A DNA stretch of 64,000 nucleotides, taken from contig NZ_JBFAPK010000009.1 of the NCBI RefSeq assembly GCF_040676675.1, positions 124,001-188,000 on the forward strand, given 5' to 3'. The position numbers and the translations under genes were made by a program. Shown here piece after piece: positions 51,793-60,085 of this stretch (positions are counted from its first letter, which is position 1; each line of letters opens with the position of its first letter). Source of the stretch: JBFAPK01 sp040676675. Its GTDB lineage: Bacteria; Actinomycetota; Actinomycetes; Mycobacteriales; Micromonosporaceae. The notes under the pieces are model-generated. The model had not been told where the DNA came from. It searched no databases and worked only from the letters and a program-made list of their open reading frames with translations.

Positions 51793-53946
51793 ATGCCTGA
51801 CCGCCGTGGCGGCCGAACGACGAAGTCCCTGTTACTGCTGCTCTCCGGTGTACTGGCCGGCGTGGGCGTCGCCGCGGCGGCGTTCCCGGCGGCGGCGGTT
51901 ACCGGGCTGGTGGCGAAGACAGGCGCGGAGAGATTCGAGCGGCTGCCGTCCGACCTGACGATCAGCCGGGCCCCGCAGGCCAGCCAGGTCTTCGCCGCCG
52001 ACGGGACGACACTGCTGGCCAACTTCTTCGACGAGAACCGGCAGGACATCCCGTTGGCGCAGATGGGGCCGCTGATGCCCAAGGCCATGATCGCCGCGGA
52101 GGACCACGAGTTCTACCACCACAAAGGCGTCGACATCAAGGGCTCGGTCCGCGCGCTGGTGGCCAACAGCGCCGGGCAGGCCCAGCAGGGCGCCTCCACC
52201 CTGACCATGCAGCTGGTCCGGATGTCGATCACATACTCGGCCACGGATCCGAAGGACGTGGTCGCGGCGAGCGAGGACACCACCGCCCGCAAGGTACGCG
52301 AGATGCGTCTGGCGCTCGCCACCGAGCGCCGGTTCGGCAAGGACCAGATCCTGGAGAAGTACCTGAACATCGCGCCCTTCGGGCACGGCACGTACGGGGT
52401 CTCGGCGGCCAGCCGGTTCTACTTCGGGAAGCAGCCGCGCGACCTGACCGTACCGGAGGCGGCGATGATCGCCGGCCTGGTGAAGTCGCCCAGCGGGTTC
52501 GACCCGCTCGACCGGGGCGGAGACGGTGAGCGGGCGGCGCTGGACCGCCGGAACTGGGTGATCAGCCAGATGGCGCTGCTCGGCCAGATCACGCCGACCG
52601 AGGAGGCCGCGGCCAAGGCCACGCCGCTCGGGGTGACCGGCCACCCGCTCCCCAACGGCTGCGCCGCCACCAGCAAGAACGACTGGGGCTTCTTCTGCGA
52701 CTACTTCTACCGCTGGTGGCTGGACCAGGAGCAGTTCGGCAGCACCCAGTACGACCGGGAGCGGCGGCTCAAGAGCGGCGGCTACCGGATCGTGACCAGC
52801 CTGGACCCGCGTACCCAGAAGGCCGCGCACGACAACGTCGAGCAGCACCTGAAGACGGGTGACAAGGACGCCCTGATGCTCGCGGCCGTCGAGCCCGGTA
52901 CCGGCCGGGTCCGCGCGCTGGCCACGAACCGGACCTTCGGCCTGGACGACCCGGCCAAGCCCAAGAACCCGATCTCCAGCAACCCGGCCAAGGCCCACGC
53001 CGGCGTCCGCGGCACCTACCCGCGCACGACCCTGCCGCTGATGACCGGTGGCGGCGACGTGACCGGGTACCAGGCCGGCTCGACGTTCAAGATGTTCACG
53101 ATGGTCGCCGCGCTGGAGCAGGGCGTGAAGCTCAACCACGTGATCGACGCCAAGCAGCAGTACCAGTCCAAGTACGCCGCCGGCCGCGGCACCACCGCCG
53201 CCTGCCCCGGTACCGACCGCTACTGCCCGCGCAACGACAACGACGGCATGGCCGGCCAGCACGACATGTGGAGCGCCTTCGGCTCCTCGGTGAACACCTA
53301 CTTCATCCCGCTGGAGGAGCAGGCGGGGGCGGCCAACGTGGTCGACGTGGCGCGCCGGATGGGAATCAGGTTCCGCGCCAAGAACGACGCCGACATGGCC
53401 GCCAACCGTGCCCAGGCCGACGGTTGGGGCTCGTTCACGCTGGGCGTCTCGGCGACCACCCCGCTGGACCTGGCGAACGCGTACGCCACGCTCGCCGCCG
53501 ACGGCAAGCACTGCGAGCCGATTCCCGTACAGCAGATCCAGGACCACGACGGCAAGCTGCTCGACCTCGCGAAGCCCCGCTGCGACCAGGCGGTACGCCC
53601 CGAGGTGGCGCGGGCCGCGCTGGACGCCGCACGCTGCCCGGTGGGCGACCAGTCCGCGTTCGGCCGCTGCAAGGGTTCGACCGAGGGCGACGCCCGGCGG
53701 GTGATCGGTCACCCGATCGCCGGCAAGACGGGCACCACGGACAGCCACCGCACGGCCTCGCTCGTGATCACGACCACCTCGCTCGCGGTCGCCGGGATCC
53801 TGGCGAACCCGGACTGGCCGGACACGAACGAGAACATGGACCACGGTGTGGTCAACCCCGCCGTGTACGAGACGCTGGCCGACGCGATGCGCGGCAAGCC
53901 GGAGCGGAACTTCCCGGCGCCGAGCCGGGACCTGGCCGGGCTGTAG
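51793..53946 (+). CDS. Bifunctional penicillin-binding protein (transglycosylase/transpeptidase, class A)
   Basis: This 717-residue class A PBP polymerises and cross-links peptidoglycan. After a short cytoplasmic N-terminus comes one membrane anchor (LLLLLSGVLAGVGVAAAAF). The GT51 domain includes catalytic Glu in AMIAAEDHEFYHHKGVD and GASTLTMQLVRMS, QILEKYLNIAPFGHGTYGVS. The transpeptidase domain has the serine motif STFKM, SVN in FGSSVNTYFIP, and KTG in IAGKTGTTD. The ATG at 51793 follows GAAGGTG; an in-frame GTG at 51760 would add 11 residues. A strong terminator follows. Confidence 0.95.
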   Translation: MPDRRGGRTTKSLLLLLSGVLAGVGVAAAAFPAAAVTGLVAKTGAERFERLPSDLTISRAPQASQVFAADGTTLLANFFDENRQDIPLAQMGPLMPKAMIAAEDHEFYHHKGVDIKGSVRALVANSAGQAQQGASTLTMQLVRMSITYSATDPKDVVAASEDTTARKVREMRLALATERRFGKDQILEKYLNIAPFGHGTYGVSAASRFYFGKQPRDLTVPEAAMIAGLVKSPSGFDPLDRGGDGERAALDRRNWVISQMALLGQITPTEEAAAKATPLGVTGHPLPNGCAATSKNDWGFFCDYFYRWWLDQEQFGSTQYDRERRLKSGGYRIVTSLDPRTQKAAHDNVEQHLKTGDKDALMLAAVEPGTGRVRALATNRTFGLDDPAKPKNPISSNPAKAHAGVRGTYPRTTLPLMTGGGDVTGYQAGSTFKMFTMVAALEQGVKLNHVIDAKQQYQSKYAAGRGTTAACPGTDRYCPRNDNDGMAGQHDMWSAFGSSVNTYFIPLEEQAGAANVVDVARRMGIRFRAKNDADMAANRAQADGWGSFTLGVSATTPLDLANAYATLAADGKHCEPIPVQQIQDHDGKLLDLAKPRCDQAVRPEVARAALDAARCPVGDQSAFGRCKGSTEGDARRVIGHPIAGKTGTTDSHRTASLVITTTSLAVAGILANPDWPDTNENMDHGVVNPAVYETLADAMRGKPERNFPAPSRDLAGL

Positions 53947-53973
53947 GCGCCCGCGGCGCGGGACCGGGAAACG

Positions 53974-54009
53974 CCACGCCGCCCACGGCTGTTGCCGTGG
54001 GCGGCGTGG
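53974..54009 (+). terminator. Terminator hairpin after the PBP gene
   Basis: A perfect 16-base-pair stem (left arm CCACGCCGCCCACGGC) encloses a TGTT loop, 28 bases after the stop. The remaining interval to 54303 holds no supported gene. Confidence 0.8.
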
Positions 54010-54303
54010 ACGTCGGTGTGCAGGTCGCCTCTCGGCGAGTGGCACGACGCGGCTCCAGCCGAACGGTATTCCGCGAAGGCAATAGGGTGAGGCCCGGGGA
54101 CACTGGACACACCGACAGTCATCTCAACCGCCGGTACCCGCCCGGTGTTCCGGCCTCGGCTGTAACCCCCGTCACGCCGGCCACCCCGCCCCCGGACGCC
54201 GCGCCGCCCGCCTTGGCCCACCGCCGCCACGGATGCACCCCCGCTCGACCTGGTACGTCGGGTCGGGGTGTTTGGCCCACCGCGTGCCGGGTAGCTGATC
54301 ACC
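54010..54303. other. Intergenic region without recognised content
   Basis: After the terminator stem this interval shows no gene with a credible start, no repeat and no operator-like palindrome. A slightly AT-richer patch (ATTCCGCGAAGGCAATAGG near 54068) could hold the promoter for the following small genes. Confidence 0.3.
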
Positions 54304-54510
54304 GTGACCGATGAGGCAGCCAGTCGCGACCTCGACGCCCTGCTCGACGATCTTTTCAGCGGCCAGGAGCGGATCACCCAGCTGGAGATTCACCGGCGGG
54401 CCATCGCCGCGGACCTCCCGGCCGACCTGCTGACCAGGATCACGGCCCTGCCGGAGGGTGAGTACGCCGTCGACGAGGCCGCCGAGGCGCTCGGCGCCAC
54501 CCCGAGCTGA
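54304..54510 (+). CDS. Small hypothetical protein
   Basis: This 68-residue acidic, helical protein (MTDEAASRDLDALLDDLFSG, then ITQLEIHRRAIAADLPADLL) is not recognised. No catalytic motif, signal or membrane segment is present. The GTG at 54304 has no good Shine-Dalgarno. The next small gene starts 17 bases after its stop, and both may be one unit. Confidence 0.55.
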   Translation: MTDEAASRDLDALLDDLFSGQERITQLEIHRRAIAADLPADLLTRITALPEGEYAVDEAAEALGATPS

Positions 54511-54527
54511 GCAGCAGGGAGACCCCG

Positions 54528-54746
54528 ATGAGCACGGACGACCAGAGCCAGCGCCGGACGAGCGCCCTCGGCCAGCCGCCGCGGGACCGCCAGCCGTCGC
54601 GGGAGCGGCGGGACCCCGGCGCGAACGCGGACCCCGACTTCGCCGACGAGCACCGGGAGACGGCCGTCTCCGCCGACGTGATCACCGGAGCGGACGTGGA
54701 CCGGGAGCCGGAGTCGCCGCGCGGCTGGTCCGGCATGCAACGCTGA
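54528..54746 (+). CDS. Small hydrophilic hypothetical protein
   Basis: This 72-residue protein is rich in Arg, Asp, Glu, Gln and Pro and lacks any hydrophobic core (STDDQSQRRTSALGQPPRDR), so it is probably disordered. AGGGAGA lies upstream of the ATG at 54528. It ends before a strong bidirectional hairpin. Function unknown. Confidence 0.5.
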   Translation: MSTDDQSQRRTSALGQPPRDRQPSRERRDPGANADPDFADEHRETAVSADVITGADVDREPESPRGWSGMQR

Positions 54747-54820
54747 CCGGACCCCGGCCACGTCGGCCACGTCGGGTGTGCGGCGCCACCGCACCGACCG
54801 GACCGACCCGAGCGGTCAGA

Positions 54821-54863
54821 CCGAGGGCGGCGGACGGGCTTGCTGCCCGTCCGCCGCCCTCGG
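54821..54863. terminator. Perfect bidirectional terminator hairpin
   Basis: Nineteen-base arms (54821-54839 and 54845-54863) are fully complementary around a TTGCT loop, between two convergent genes. Confidence 0.8.
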
Positions 54864-54869
54864 GAGCGT

Positions 54870-55403
54870 CTAGGAGTCCGGGCCCTCGGCCGCCCGCTGT
54901 GCCACCGCGTACGCCATCTGGAGGAAGTCCGAGGCGGCCACGGCGGTGAGGGCGGTGGCCACCATCCGGGTGAGCCGGGGCGCGAGGACGAGCCCGCCGG
55001 TCAGCCCGGTGGCCACCCAGACGGCGAGGCAGAACGGGCAGCTCAGCAGCTCCCCGATGGCGTGCCGGGTACCGCTGCCCTGGTCGCGTACCTGCTCCAT
55101 CACCTCGCCGCTGCCGATCGGCTTGTCGTACCGGGTGAACGGGGCCCGCAGCGGGCTGGTCACCGCGTCCTTGGTGAGCAGCCGACTGAGCTTGTGCGTG
55201 GCGATTCCCAGCAGCACCACGTCGGAGGTGGCGGGGCGCTCCGGTACCGGTCGGCCGGTCGCCCGGGCCAGCACCGCGAGCGTCCCGGTCACGCCGGCGT
55301 ACGTTCCCATGGCGGCGAGGTAGCCGCCCAACGGCCGGTGCTCGTGCGGCGCGTACGCCTGGCGCAGCCGCGCCACCCGCTGCCGCACGCCGCGCTCGGT
55401 CAT
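54870..55403 (-). CDS. DUF1360 family membrane protein
   Basis: This 177-residue protein matches DUF1360: YLAAMGTYAGVTGTLAVLAR, VVLLGIATHKLSRLLTKDAV, then GELLSCPFCLAVWVATGLTG with its conserved CPFC Cys pair. It has about three membrane helices; the function is unknown. The ATG at 55403 has AGGAGG six bases upstream and is preferred to a longer frame from 55424. It follows the SRPBCC gene closely and is probably in the same transcript. Confidence 0.9.
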   Translation of the reverse strand: MTERGVRQRVARLRQAYAPHEHRPLGGYLAAMGTYAGVTGTLAVLARATGRPVPERPATSDVVLLGIATHKLSRLLTKDAVTSPLRAPFTRYDKPIGSGEVMEQVRDQGSGTRHAIGELLSCPFCLAVWVATGLTGGLVLAPRLTRMVATALTAVAASDFLQMAYAVAQRAAEGPDS

Positions 55404-55420
55404 CTCGTTCCTCCTGCCTG

Positions 55421-55771
55421 TCATCCGGCGGTCAGGTTGTCGTCGACCTCGCGGGCCAGCCGCGCCAGGGACTCGTCGGCGATCTCGGCGAGGCGCGGCA
55501 CGGACCGGTCGGCGTCGACCTCCAACCGGACGGTGGCCCCACCGGCGTCCAGCGGCACCACGTGCAGCTGCGCCGACCAGTGCGGGGTCGAGCCCGAACT
55601 CCAGCGGGCCCGCAGCCCGTCGGGCGCGGCGTCCTCCGGCCGACCCCCGTCCGCCCGGCGCAGCGGCTCGGGCAGCCAGGCGCCGACCCGGGCGGGGTCG
55701 GTCGCGGTGCTGAAGACGACCTCGGGCGGTGCGGTCATTCCTCGCTCGGCGCGGGCCACCACCTCAGGCAC
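55421..55771 (-). CDS. SRPBCC (START/Bet v1-like) family protein
   Basis: This 116-residue protein has the fold pattern VVARAERGMTAPPEVVFSTA, TDPARVGAWLPEPLRRADGG, WSAQLHVVPLDAGGATVRLE, and a final helix SLARLAREVDDNLTAG. Such domains bind hydrophobic ligands. The ligand is unknown. The GTG start overlaps the upstream DUF6158 gene by eight bases; a GTG at 55762 behind GGGAGG is an alternative start. Confidence 0.75.
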   Translation of the reverse strand: MPEVVARAERGMTAPPEVVFSTATDPARVGAWLPEPLRRADGGRPEDAAPDGLRARWSSGSTPHWSAQLHVVPLDAGGATVRLEVDADRSVPRLAEIADESLARLAREVDDNLTAG

Positions 55772-56117
55772 CCTCCCGCAGGCGGCTCGGGTCGACCTCG
55801 CGACCCGGATAGCGGGCCAGGTACTCGGTCTCCAGCTCCGCCGTACGGCGCAGGTGGGTCGCGAGCGCGCTGTCCGCCGCGTGCCGCAGCGTCTCCAGCC
55901 GGGTGCGGTGCAGGCTCCGCATCTCGCGGATCAGGTCCTCGTCGGGGAGGTCGGCCGGGTCGATGCCGGGCTCGGCCTCCTCGGCCAAGGGCGGCAGCGC
56001 GGCGTCGTCGCGGAGGTGGTCACCGTCCCACTCGCCCAGCCGCTGCTCGGGACTGGTGTCGAGCGGCGCGCCGGCGCGGGTCGGCGGAAGGTCGTCACGG
56101 TGTACGGATCCGGTCAT
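55764..56117 (-). CDS. DUF6158 family protein
   Basis: This 117-residue protein has the family pattern DLPDEDLIREMRSLHRTRLE followed by TLRHAADSALATHLRRTAEL and ETEYLARYPGREVDPSRLRE. It is helical and soluble, of unknown function, and common in actinobacteria. The ATG at 56117 (MTGSVHRDDL) follows GGGGGCGACG. It leads a three-gene minus-strand set with SRPBCC and DUF1360 members. Confidence 0.8.
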   Translation of the reverse strand: MTGSVHRDDLPPTRAGAPLDTSPEQRLGEWDGDHLRDDAALPPLAEEAEPGIDPADLPDEDLIREMRSLHRTRLETLRHAADSALATHLRRTAELETEYLARYPGREVDPSRLREGA

Positions 56118-56237
56118 CGTCGCCCCCGGGGTTCTCGTATCGGTTGGCAACTAGACGCTTGCCCACGGCGGGCTCCCCCAAACCCGACACCGGCGGGCAC
56201 ACTACGACGTCGCGTCGGAGACCCGCCCGGCTCCCGG

Positions 56238-56243
56238 TACGCT
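56238..56243 (+). promoter_or_regulatory. TANNNT -10 box (TACGCT)
   Basis: TACGCT, seven bases, ATG 56251; rules out the GTG at 56245 as start. Confidence 0.5.
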
Positions 56244-56250
56244 CGTGGGC

Positions 56251-56661
56251 ATGAAGCGGCTGTGGACGCCGGCGTGGATCGGTCGCCACGCGCTCACCGT
56301 CGTGCTGGTGGGCGCGTTTCTCGCGCTCGGCTGGTGGCAGATCAGCCGGGCCGCCGCCGGCAACGCGCTGAGCTGGGCGTACGCGGTGGAATGGCCGCTG
56401 TTCGCCGGCTTCGTCGTCTTCATCTGGTTCCGCGAGGTACGCCACACGCTGCGCGGCGACCGGCCGGCCGAGGAGCCGGCCGCGCCCGCGCCGCCCGTAC
56501 ACGCCGCCGCCCCCGGGGTACGGCGTCCGGTCCGTTCGAACCGGCTGCCGGTGCCGGTACCTGGTGACGAGGCGGACGACGCCGAACTGGCCGCGTACAA
56601 CCGGTACCTGGCGTGGTTGAACGCCAATCCGGGCGCCCGACCGGCGGACTACCCCGGCTGA
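56251..56661 (+). CDS. Small two-helix membrane protein
   Basis: This 136-residue protein has two membrane helices (LTVVLVGAFLALGWWQISRA and WAYAVEWPLFAGFVVFIWF) and a Pro/Ala-rich cytoplasmic tail ending AAYNRYLAWLNANPGARPAD. The arrangement resembles transcriptional-regulator-associated or SURF1-like small membrane proteins, without firm assignment. It lies 24 bases before the DUF3817 gene and is probably in one transcript with it. Confidence 0.75.
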   Translation: MKRLWTPAWIGRHALTVVLVGAFLALGWWQISRAAAGNALSWAYAVEWPLFAGFVVFIWFREVRHTLRGDRPAEEPAAPAPPVHAAAPGVRRPVRSNRLPVPVPGDEADDAELAAYNRYLAWLNANPGARPADYPG

Positions 56662-56685
56662 CGTCAGCAGGAAAGGAAAACGAAC

Positions 56686-57021
56686 GTGGGCGCTGCCCTG
56701 ACCCGATACCGCGTGATTGCCTACGTGGTGGGTGTCGTGCTGATCATCTTCGTGGCGGTGGCCATCCCGCTGAAGTACCTCTGGGACCAGCCGGGGCTGG
56801 TCGGGGTCGTCGCCCCGGTGCACGGCTTCCTGTACATGGTCTACCTGGTCGCCGTCTTCGACCTGGGCCGCCGGGCGCACTGGTCGCTGGGGCGGATGGT
56901 GCTGTTGATGCTCGCCGGCACCATCCCCTTCGTCTCCTTCTACGGGGAGCGCGCGGTGACGCGGACCGCCCGCGAGCGGCAGCCGGAGGAGCGGCCGCTG
57001 ACGGAGTCCGTGCGCGGCTGA
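56686..57021 (+). CDS. DUF3817 family membrane protein
   Basis: This 111-residue protein has three membrane helices: VIAYVVGVVLIIFVAVAIPL, then VVAPVHGFLYMVYLVAVFDL with the conserved HGxLY motif, then RMVLLMLAGTIPFVSFYGE. It matches DUF3817, a family widespread in actinobacteria with no established function. GTG start preceded by GGAAAGG. The acidic tail (RQPEERPLTESVRG) is cytoplasmic. Confidence 0.9.
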   Translation: MGAALTRYRVIAYVVGVVLIIFVAVAIPLKYLWDQPGLVGVVAPVHGFLYMVYLVAVFDLGRRAHWSLGRMVLLMLAGTIPFVSFYGERAVTRTARERQPEERPLTESVRG

Positions 57022-57135
57022 CGTCCGGGAGCCGGCTGAGCCGGGGACCGCCGGGGCCGCGCGCGAACCGAGCGGCCGCGCGGCCGGGGCGGGGGTCGGC
57101 CGGCCAGGCGGCCGCCGCGGCGGCCAGGACGAGGA

Positions 57136-57330
57136 TCAGCCGGCGAGGTGGCCGGCCTTGAGGCCGGCGCAGAAGGCGCGCCAGGCGGCCGCGCCGAACT
57201 CGATGCTGGGCTCACCCGTACCCGACGAATTGCGGACCCGCACCCCGCTTCCGGGTACGAACGCCACCTCGACGCAGTTGTGCGACTCGCACCGGCTGCT
57301 CCGGCGCCACGAGTCTGGTCGCTCCGCCAT
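57136..57330 (-). CDS. DUF397 protein (first copy)
   Basis: This 64-residue protein shows the DUF397 pattern: SWRRSSRCESHNCVEVAFVP, VRVRNSSGTGEPSIEF, and AAWRAFCAGLKAG. DUF397 proteins are small partners of XRE/DUF5753 regulators such as WhiJ and usually lie next to them. The ATG at 57330 follows GGAGGAG. A second copy and the XRE regulator lie to the right. Confidence 0.92.
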   Translation of the reverse strand: MAERPDSWRRSSRCESHNCVEVAFVPGSGVRVRNSSGTGEPSIEFGAAAWRAFCAGLKAGHLAG

Positions 57331-57468
57331 GGGACCCGCTCCTCCCCTACGACCCGGCCGGTGCCGGATGCACCCAGACCGGGAGAACATCGCCCGTATC
57401 AATGTCTCACGGCGCGGCTGCGGACAGAAGGCGGCGAACTTGAATGAGCGTTAAAACTCCCCGCATGA

Positions 57469-57500
57469 ATCCGGCCCGCGCCGATTGGCGCGGGCCGGAT
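57469..57500 (-). terminator. Terminator hairpin downstream of the second DUF397 gene
   Basis: A perfect 14-base-pair stem with GATT loop (left arm ATCCGGCCCGCGCC). In the minus direction it follows the second DUF397 gene and is followed by an AT-rich run containing GTTTTAAC. Confidence 0.7.
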
Positions 57501-57525
57501 CTGTCGAGGGTGGGACCGACTACGA

Positions 57526-57720
57526 TCAGCCCCAATTACCCTTGCGTAGGGTAGTCATAAAGCCGCGCCACGCCGCCGCCCCGAAGACGATGTGCTGGTG
57601 CGGGTCTGTCGAGTTCCGGATCGCCACCCCGTCTTCGACCTCGGCCACCTCGACGCATTGCTGCGATTCGCAACGAATGCTCTTCCGCCAAATGCTCTTG
57701 ACGGAACCCGTCTCCGACAT
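57526..57720 (-). CDS. DUF397 protein (second copy)
   Basis: This 64-residue protein has SIWRKSIRCESQQCVEVAEV, VAIRNSTDPHQHIVFG and AAWRGFMTTLRKGNWG, the same pattern as the copy 200 bases away. The ATG at 57720 (MSETGSVKSIW) has GGGAGG close upstream. It is divergent from the XRE/DUF5753 regulator and is the likelier functional partner of it. The DNA is less GC-rich than the surroundings. Confidence 0.92.
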   Translation of the reverse strand: MSETGSVKSIWRKSIRCESQQCVEVAEVEDGVAIRNSTDPHQHIVFGAAAWRGFMTTLRKGNWG

Positions 57721-58021
57721 GCGCCCTCCCGGCACCTACGATCTTCGCGGCACGCGCCGCGTCGCCCAGGAGATTACCTGCCGGATAGTCGAGCGTATAG
57801 CCCGAAAAGTTGTGAATTATGTTGTTATTATGCCGACTACTTTCAGCAATCGAATGAGCGCGGAGGCCGACGGCCGCTGGTGAAGAACCTGGGCGGGGTG
57901 TAGCCTGCACGAGAGCTTGGCCATCTGATACGTAGCGGGTAGCCAGGTGGCAGCCTTCCGACTCCACCACGTGACCCCTCGCTCGGCCGCCTCGGCGCCC
58001 GTTGAAGGAAGGGTCCCCCTG
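57721..58021. other. Divergent promoter region of DUF397 and XRE genes
   Basis: No gene is supported. A strikingly AT-rich patch (about 57805-57855, with TGAATTATGTTGTTATTATGC) probably holds both promoters. Confidence 0.5.
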
Positions 58022-58885
58022 ATGGGCACTGCATACGGACCGACGGTCGGACGAAGAAAACTTCGTTCCGCCATTCGTCGGGCGCGCGAGGCTTCCGGGC
58101 TCACGCAGGAACAGGTGGCCGCGGCCATGGACTGGTCGCTTTCGAAACTCATCCGCATCGAGGCCGGATACGTCTCCATTTCCACCAATGACGTGAAGGC
58201 CCTGCTCAACCACTATCAGGTACGGGACCCGGCGGAAGTTTCGGAATTGGTCGACCTGGCCCGGGTCGCCCGTCAACGCACCTGGTGGTCGCAATACCGC
58301 GAGAGCCTGCCGCCGGCCTACTTCTCCTATATCGGGCTGGAGGCGGAGGCGGCGACGCTCTGTTTCTACCAGTCCGTCGGCATGCCCGGCCTGCTGCAGA
58401 CGGAGCGGTACGCCCAGGCGGTCGCCAAGATCGTGATACCGAACTTCAACGATCCGGGCGAGGCGCAGGCCTCCGTCGCGTTGCGCCTGCGCCGGCAGCG
58501 CGAGGTGCTGGGCCGCCCGGACCCGCCGGCGATCGAGGTGGTGCTCGACGAGGCCACCCTGCACCGCCAGACCGGGGGCCGGGAGGTGATGCGCGAACAG
58601 CTCCGCCACCTGATCACGCTGGCCCGGTCGGCCAACATCGTGATCCAGGTGCTGCCGTTCACCTCCCCGATCTACACCCCGCTGGGCCAGTTCGTGATCA
58701 TCCGGTTCGCCGGCGCCGAGGACCCCGACGTCGTCTACCTGGAGAGCACCGGGCTGGAGGACGTGCTGGACAGCCCCGAGGCGGTCGCGTCGCACGTACA
58801 GACCTTCGAGGGGCTACAGCAGGCGTCGTTGAGTCCGGCGGAGTCCCTCGACCGGATCAACGCGCTCGCCGCCGAACTCGACTGA
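58022..58885 (+). CDS. XRE-family HTH regulator with DUF5753 domain (WhiJ-like)
   Basis: This 287-residue protein has an N-terminal HTH (KLRSAIRRAREASGLTQEQV, AAAMDWSLSKLIRIEAGY) and a DUF5753 domain from about residue 90 (YFSYIGLEAEAATLCFYQSV, PGLLQTERYAQAV, DEATLHRQTGG, IVIQVLPFTSPIYTPLGQFV). It belongs to the WhiJ-like family of developmental regulators in actinomycetes, which act with DUF397 partners. The ATG at 58022 has GAAGG upstream. No other partner, for example an AbaA-like small protein, is present. Confidence 0.94.
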   Translation: MGTAYGPTVGRRKLRSAIRRAREASGLTQEQVAAAMDWSLSKLIRIEAGYVSISTNDVKALLNHYQVRDPAEVSELVDLARVARQRTWWSQYRESLPPAYFSYIGLEAEAATLCFYQSVGMPGLLQTERYAQAVAKIVIPNFNDPGEAQASVALRLRRQREVLGRPDPPAIEVVLDEATLHRQTGGREVMREQLRHLITLARSANIVIQVLPFTSPIYTPLGQFVIIRFAGAEDPDVVYLESTGLEDVLDSPEAVASHVQTFEGLQQASLSPAESLDRINALAAELD

Positions 58886-58985
58886 CCCGGGCTCACGCCG
58901 GCCGCGGGAGCGCACCGGGCGGCGCCGGCTCGACGGTGGGCACGGCGGCCGAACCGGTCCGCCGCGCCCACCGCCCCGCCCCCTC

Positions 58986-59531
58986 CTACCGCGGCATCGG
59001 CCGCCAGGGTTCGGTGGAGGCGAGCGGCGCGGCCAGCCCCCCGAACCGCGCCGCCTCCCGAGCCCGTAGCAGCGCCCGGGTCACCTGGCCGAACTCCCGT
59101 TCCTGGTCGCTGCTGAACAGCAGCATCGTGACGCCCTGGTAGCACCCCCACAGCTCGTACGCCGGCGGGCGCAACCGGTGGCCGGCCACCGCGAGCAGGA
59201 TCGGCACGAACGCCGCGATGCCCAGGGTCAGGTACGCCACGGCGGTCAGGTGGTACAGCCCGCCGGAGTAGCCGAGCACCAGTCCGAGGCCGCCCAGCAC
59301 GGTCCCGGTGACGGCCACCGCGCGGACCGTGAGTCGGTCGTGCGGACCCCGGGCGGTACGGAGATCGGCCAGATCCTCGATCGGAAAGCGCCGGGTCCCG
59401 ACGGTGAAGGATTCGGTCGTGACGGAGATGCCCGGCTTGCGGTAGAGATCGACGGTGATGTGGCCTTTGATGGATCCGGTCGTCACGTTGTGTACAACTG
59501 GTGGGCGCGCAGAGGTATAGGTACGATCCAC
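58986..59531 (-). CDS. DUF6232 family membrane protein
   Basis: This 181-residue protein has ITVDLYRKPGISVTTESFTV and RFPIEDLADLRTARGPHDRL, the beta-rich start of DUF6232, then two membrane helices (VTGTVLGGLGLVLGYSGGLY; YLTLGIAAFVPILLAVAG). The C-terminal part (LLFSSDQEREFGQVTRALLR) is soluble. Function unknown. The GTG at 59531 has GGAGG five bases upstream and is preferred over an ATG at 59588 without a ribosome site. Confidence 0.8.
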   Translation of the reverse strand: MDRTYTSARPPVVHNVTTGSIKGHITVDLYRKPGISVTTESFTVGTRRFPIEDLADLRTARGPHDRLTVRAVAVTGTVLGGLGLVLGYSGGLYHLTAVAYLTLGIAAFVPILLAVAGHRLRPPAYELWGCYQGVTMLLFSSDQEREFGQVTRALLRAREAARFGGLAAPLASTEPWRPMPR

Positions 59532-59579
59532 AGGTGCCTCCAACGGCTCGTGAGGCGGGCTGGTGTGGTGGTTCCTGGA

Positions 59580-59619
59580 GATCGGCATCTGGTGGCGGCC
59601 AGGTGCCGATCGCCTTTTT
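59580..59619 (+). terminator. Intrinsic terminator with T-run, no plus-strand gene behind it
   Basis: A 13-pair stem (GATCGGCATCTGG, one wobble) with loop TGGCGG is followed by GCCTTTTT. It lies in the 5' region of the minus-strand DUF6232 gene, so a plus-direction transcript must be assumed. Confidence 0.6.
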
Positions 59620-60085
59620 CGCCACGGCGCCGTTACCGTGAACCCTCGGTGCTGACATCAATTGTGCGAAGGCCATGCCACCAAACGGAAGGCCCCAGTC
59701 AGCCACCTGGCAGATTTCCAGGCGGCAGCTAGCCTTCTGGACGCATTTAAGTCCGCCTTTGCGCTAATTTGCCGCCCCACTACGGCGACAGCAATGAGCG
59801 AAGAGTGACCATTGGGGCAATCCGCCGGCGGCCCCCGCCCACCCCGACTCGGCAGGCCCACGAATTACCGAGTGGTCTCGAACGGATACATTGGGTAATC
59901 CAGATATTCGCCGCATTGAGCTCTACTGCCGCAGATCGCCCGACCATCACTGTCGGTAAAGCCGCGCCGGGGCTAGGTTGGTTCGGCCGGACCTGGTTCC
60001 CCGCCGCCCCACCGGGTGGCACCGGCCCGGTGCCGCGGCCCCCACCCACGGGGACCGCCGGCCGGAAGGAAGGGCTCCACCCCTC
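59620..60085. other. Long intergenic region upstream of the NlpC/P60 gene
   Basis: No gene supported. AT-richer stretches near 59745 and 59880 may hold the promoter. The 3' part (59960-60060) is GC-rich and strongly self-complementary (ACCGGGTGGCACCGGCCCGGT). A long structured 5' UTR is likely, but no known riboswitch consensus was matched. Confidence 0.4.

Noticed and set aside
59940..60085. c-di-AMP (ydaO-type) riboswitch upstream of the NlpC/P60 gene
   Set aside because: Such riboswitches often precede actinobacterial cell-wall hydrolases, and the region is structured, but the conserved segments of that consensus could not be found. A covariance-model search would decide.
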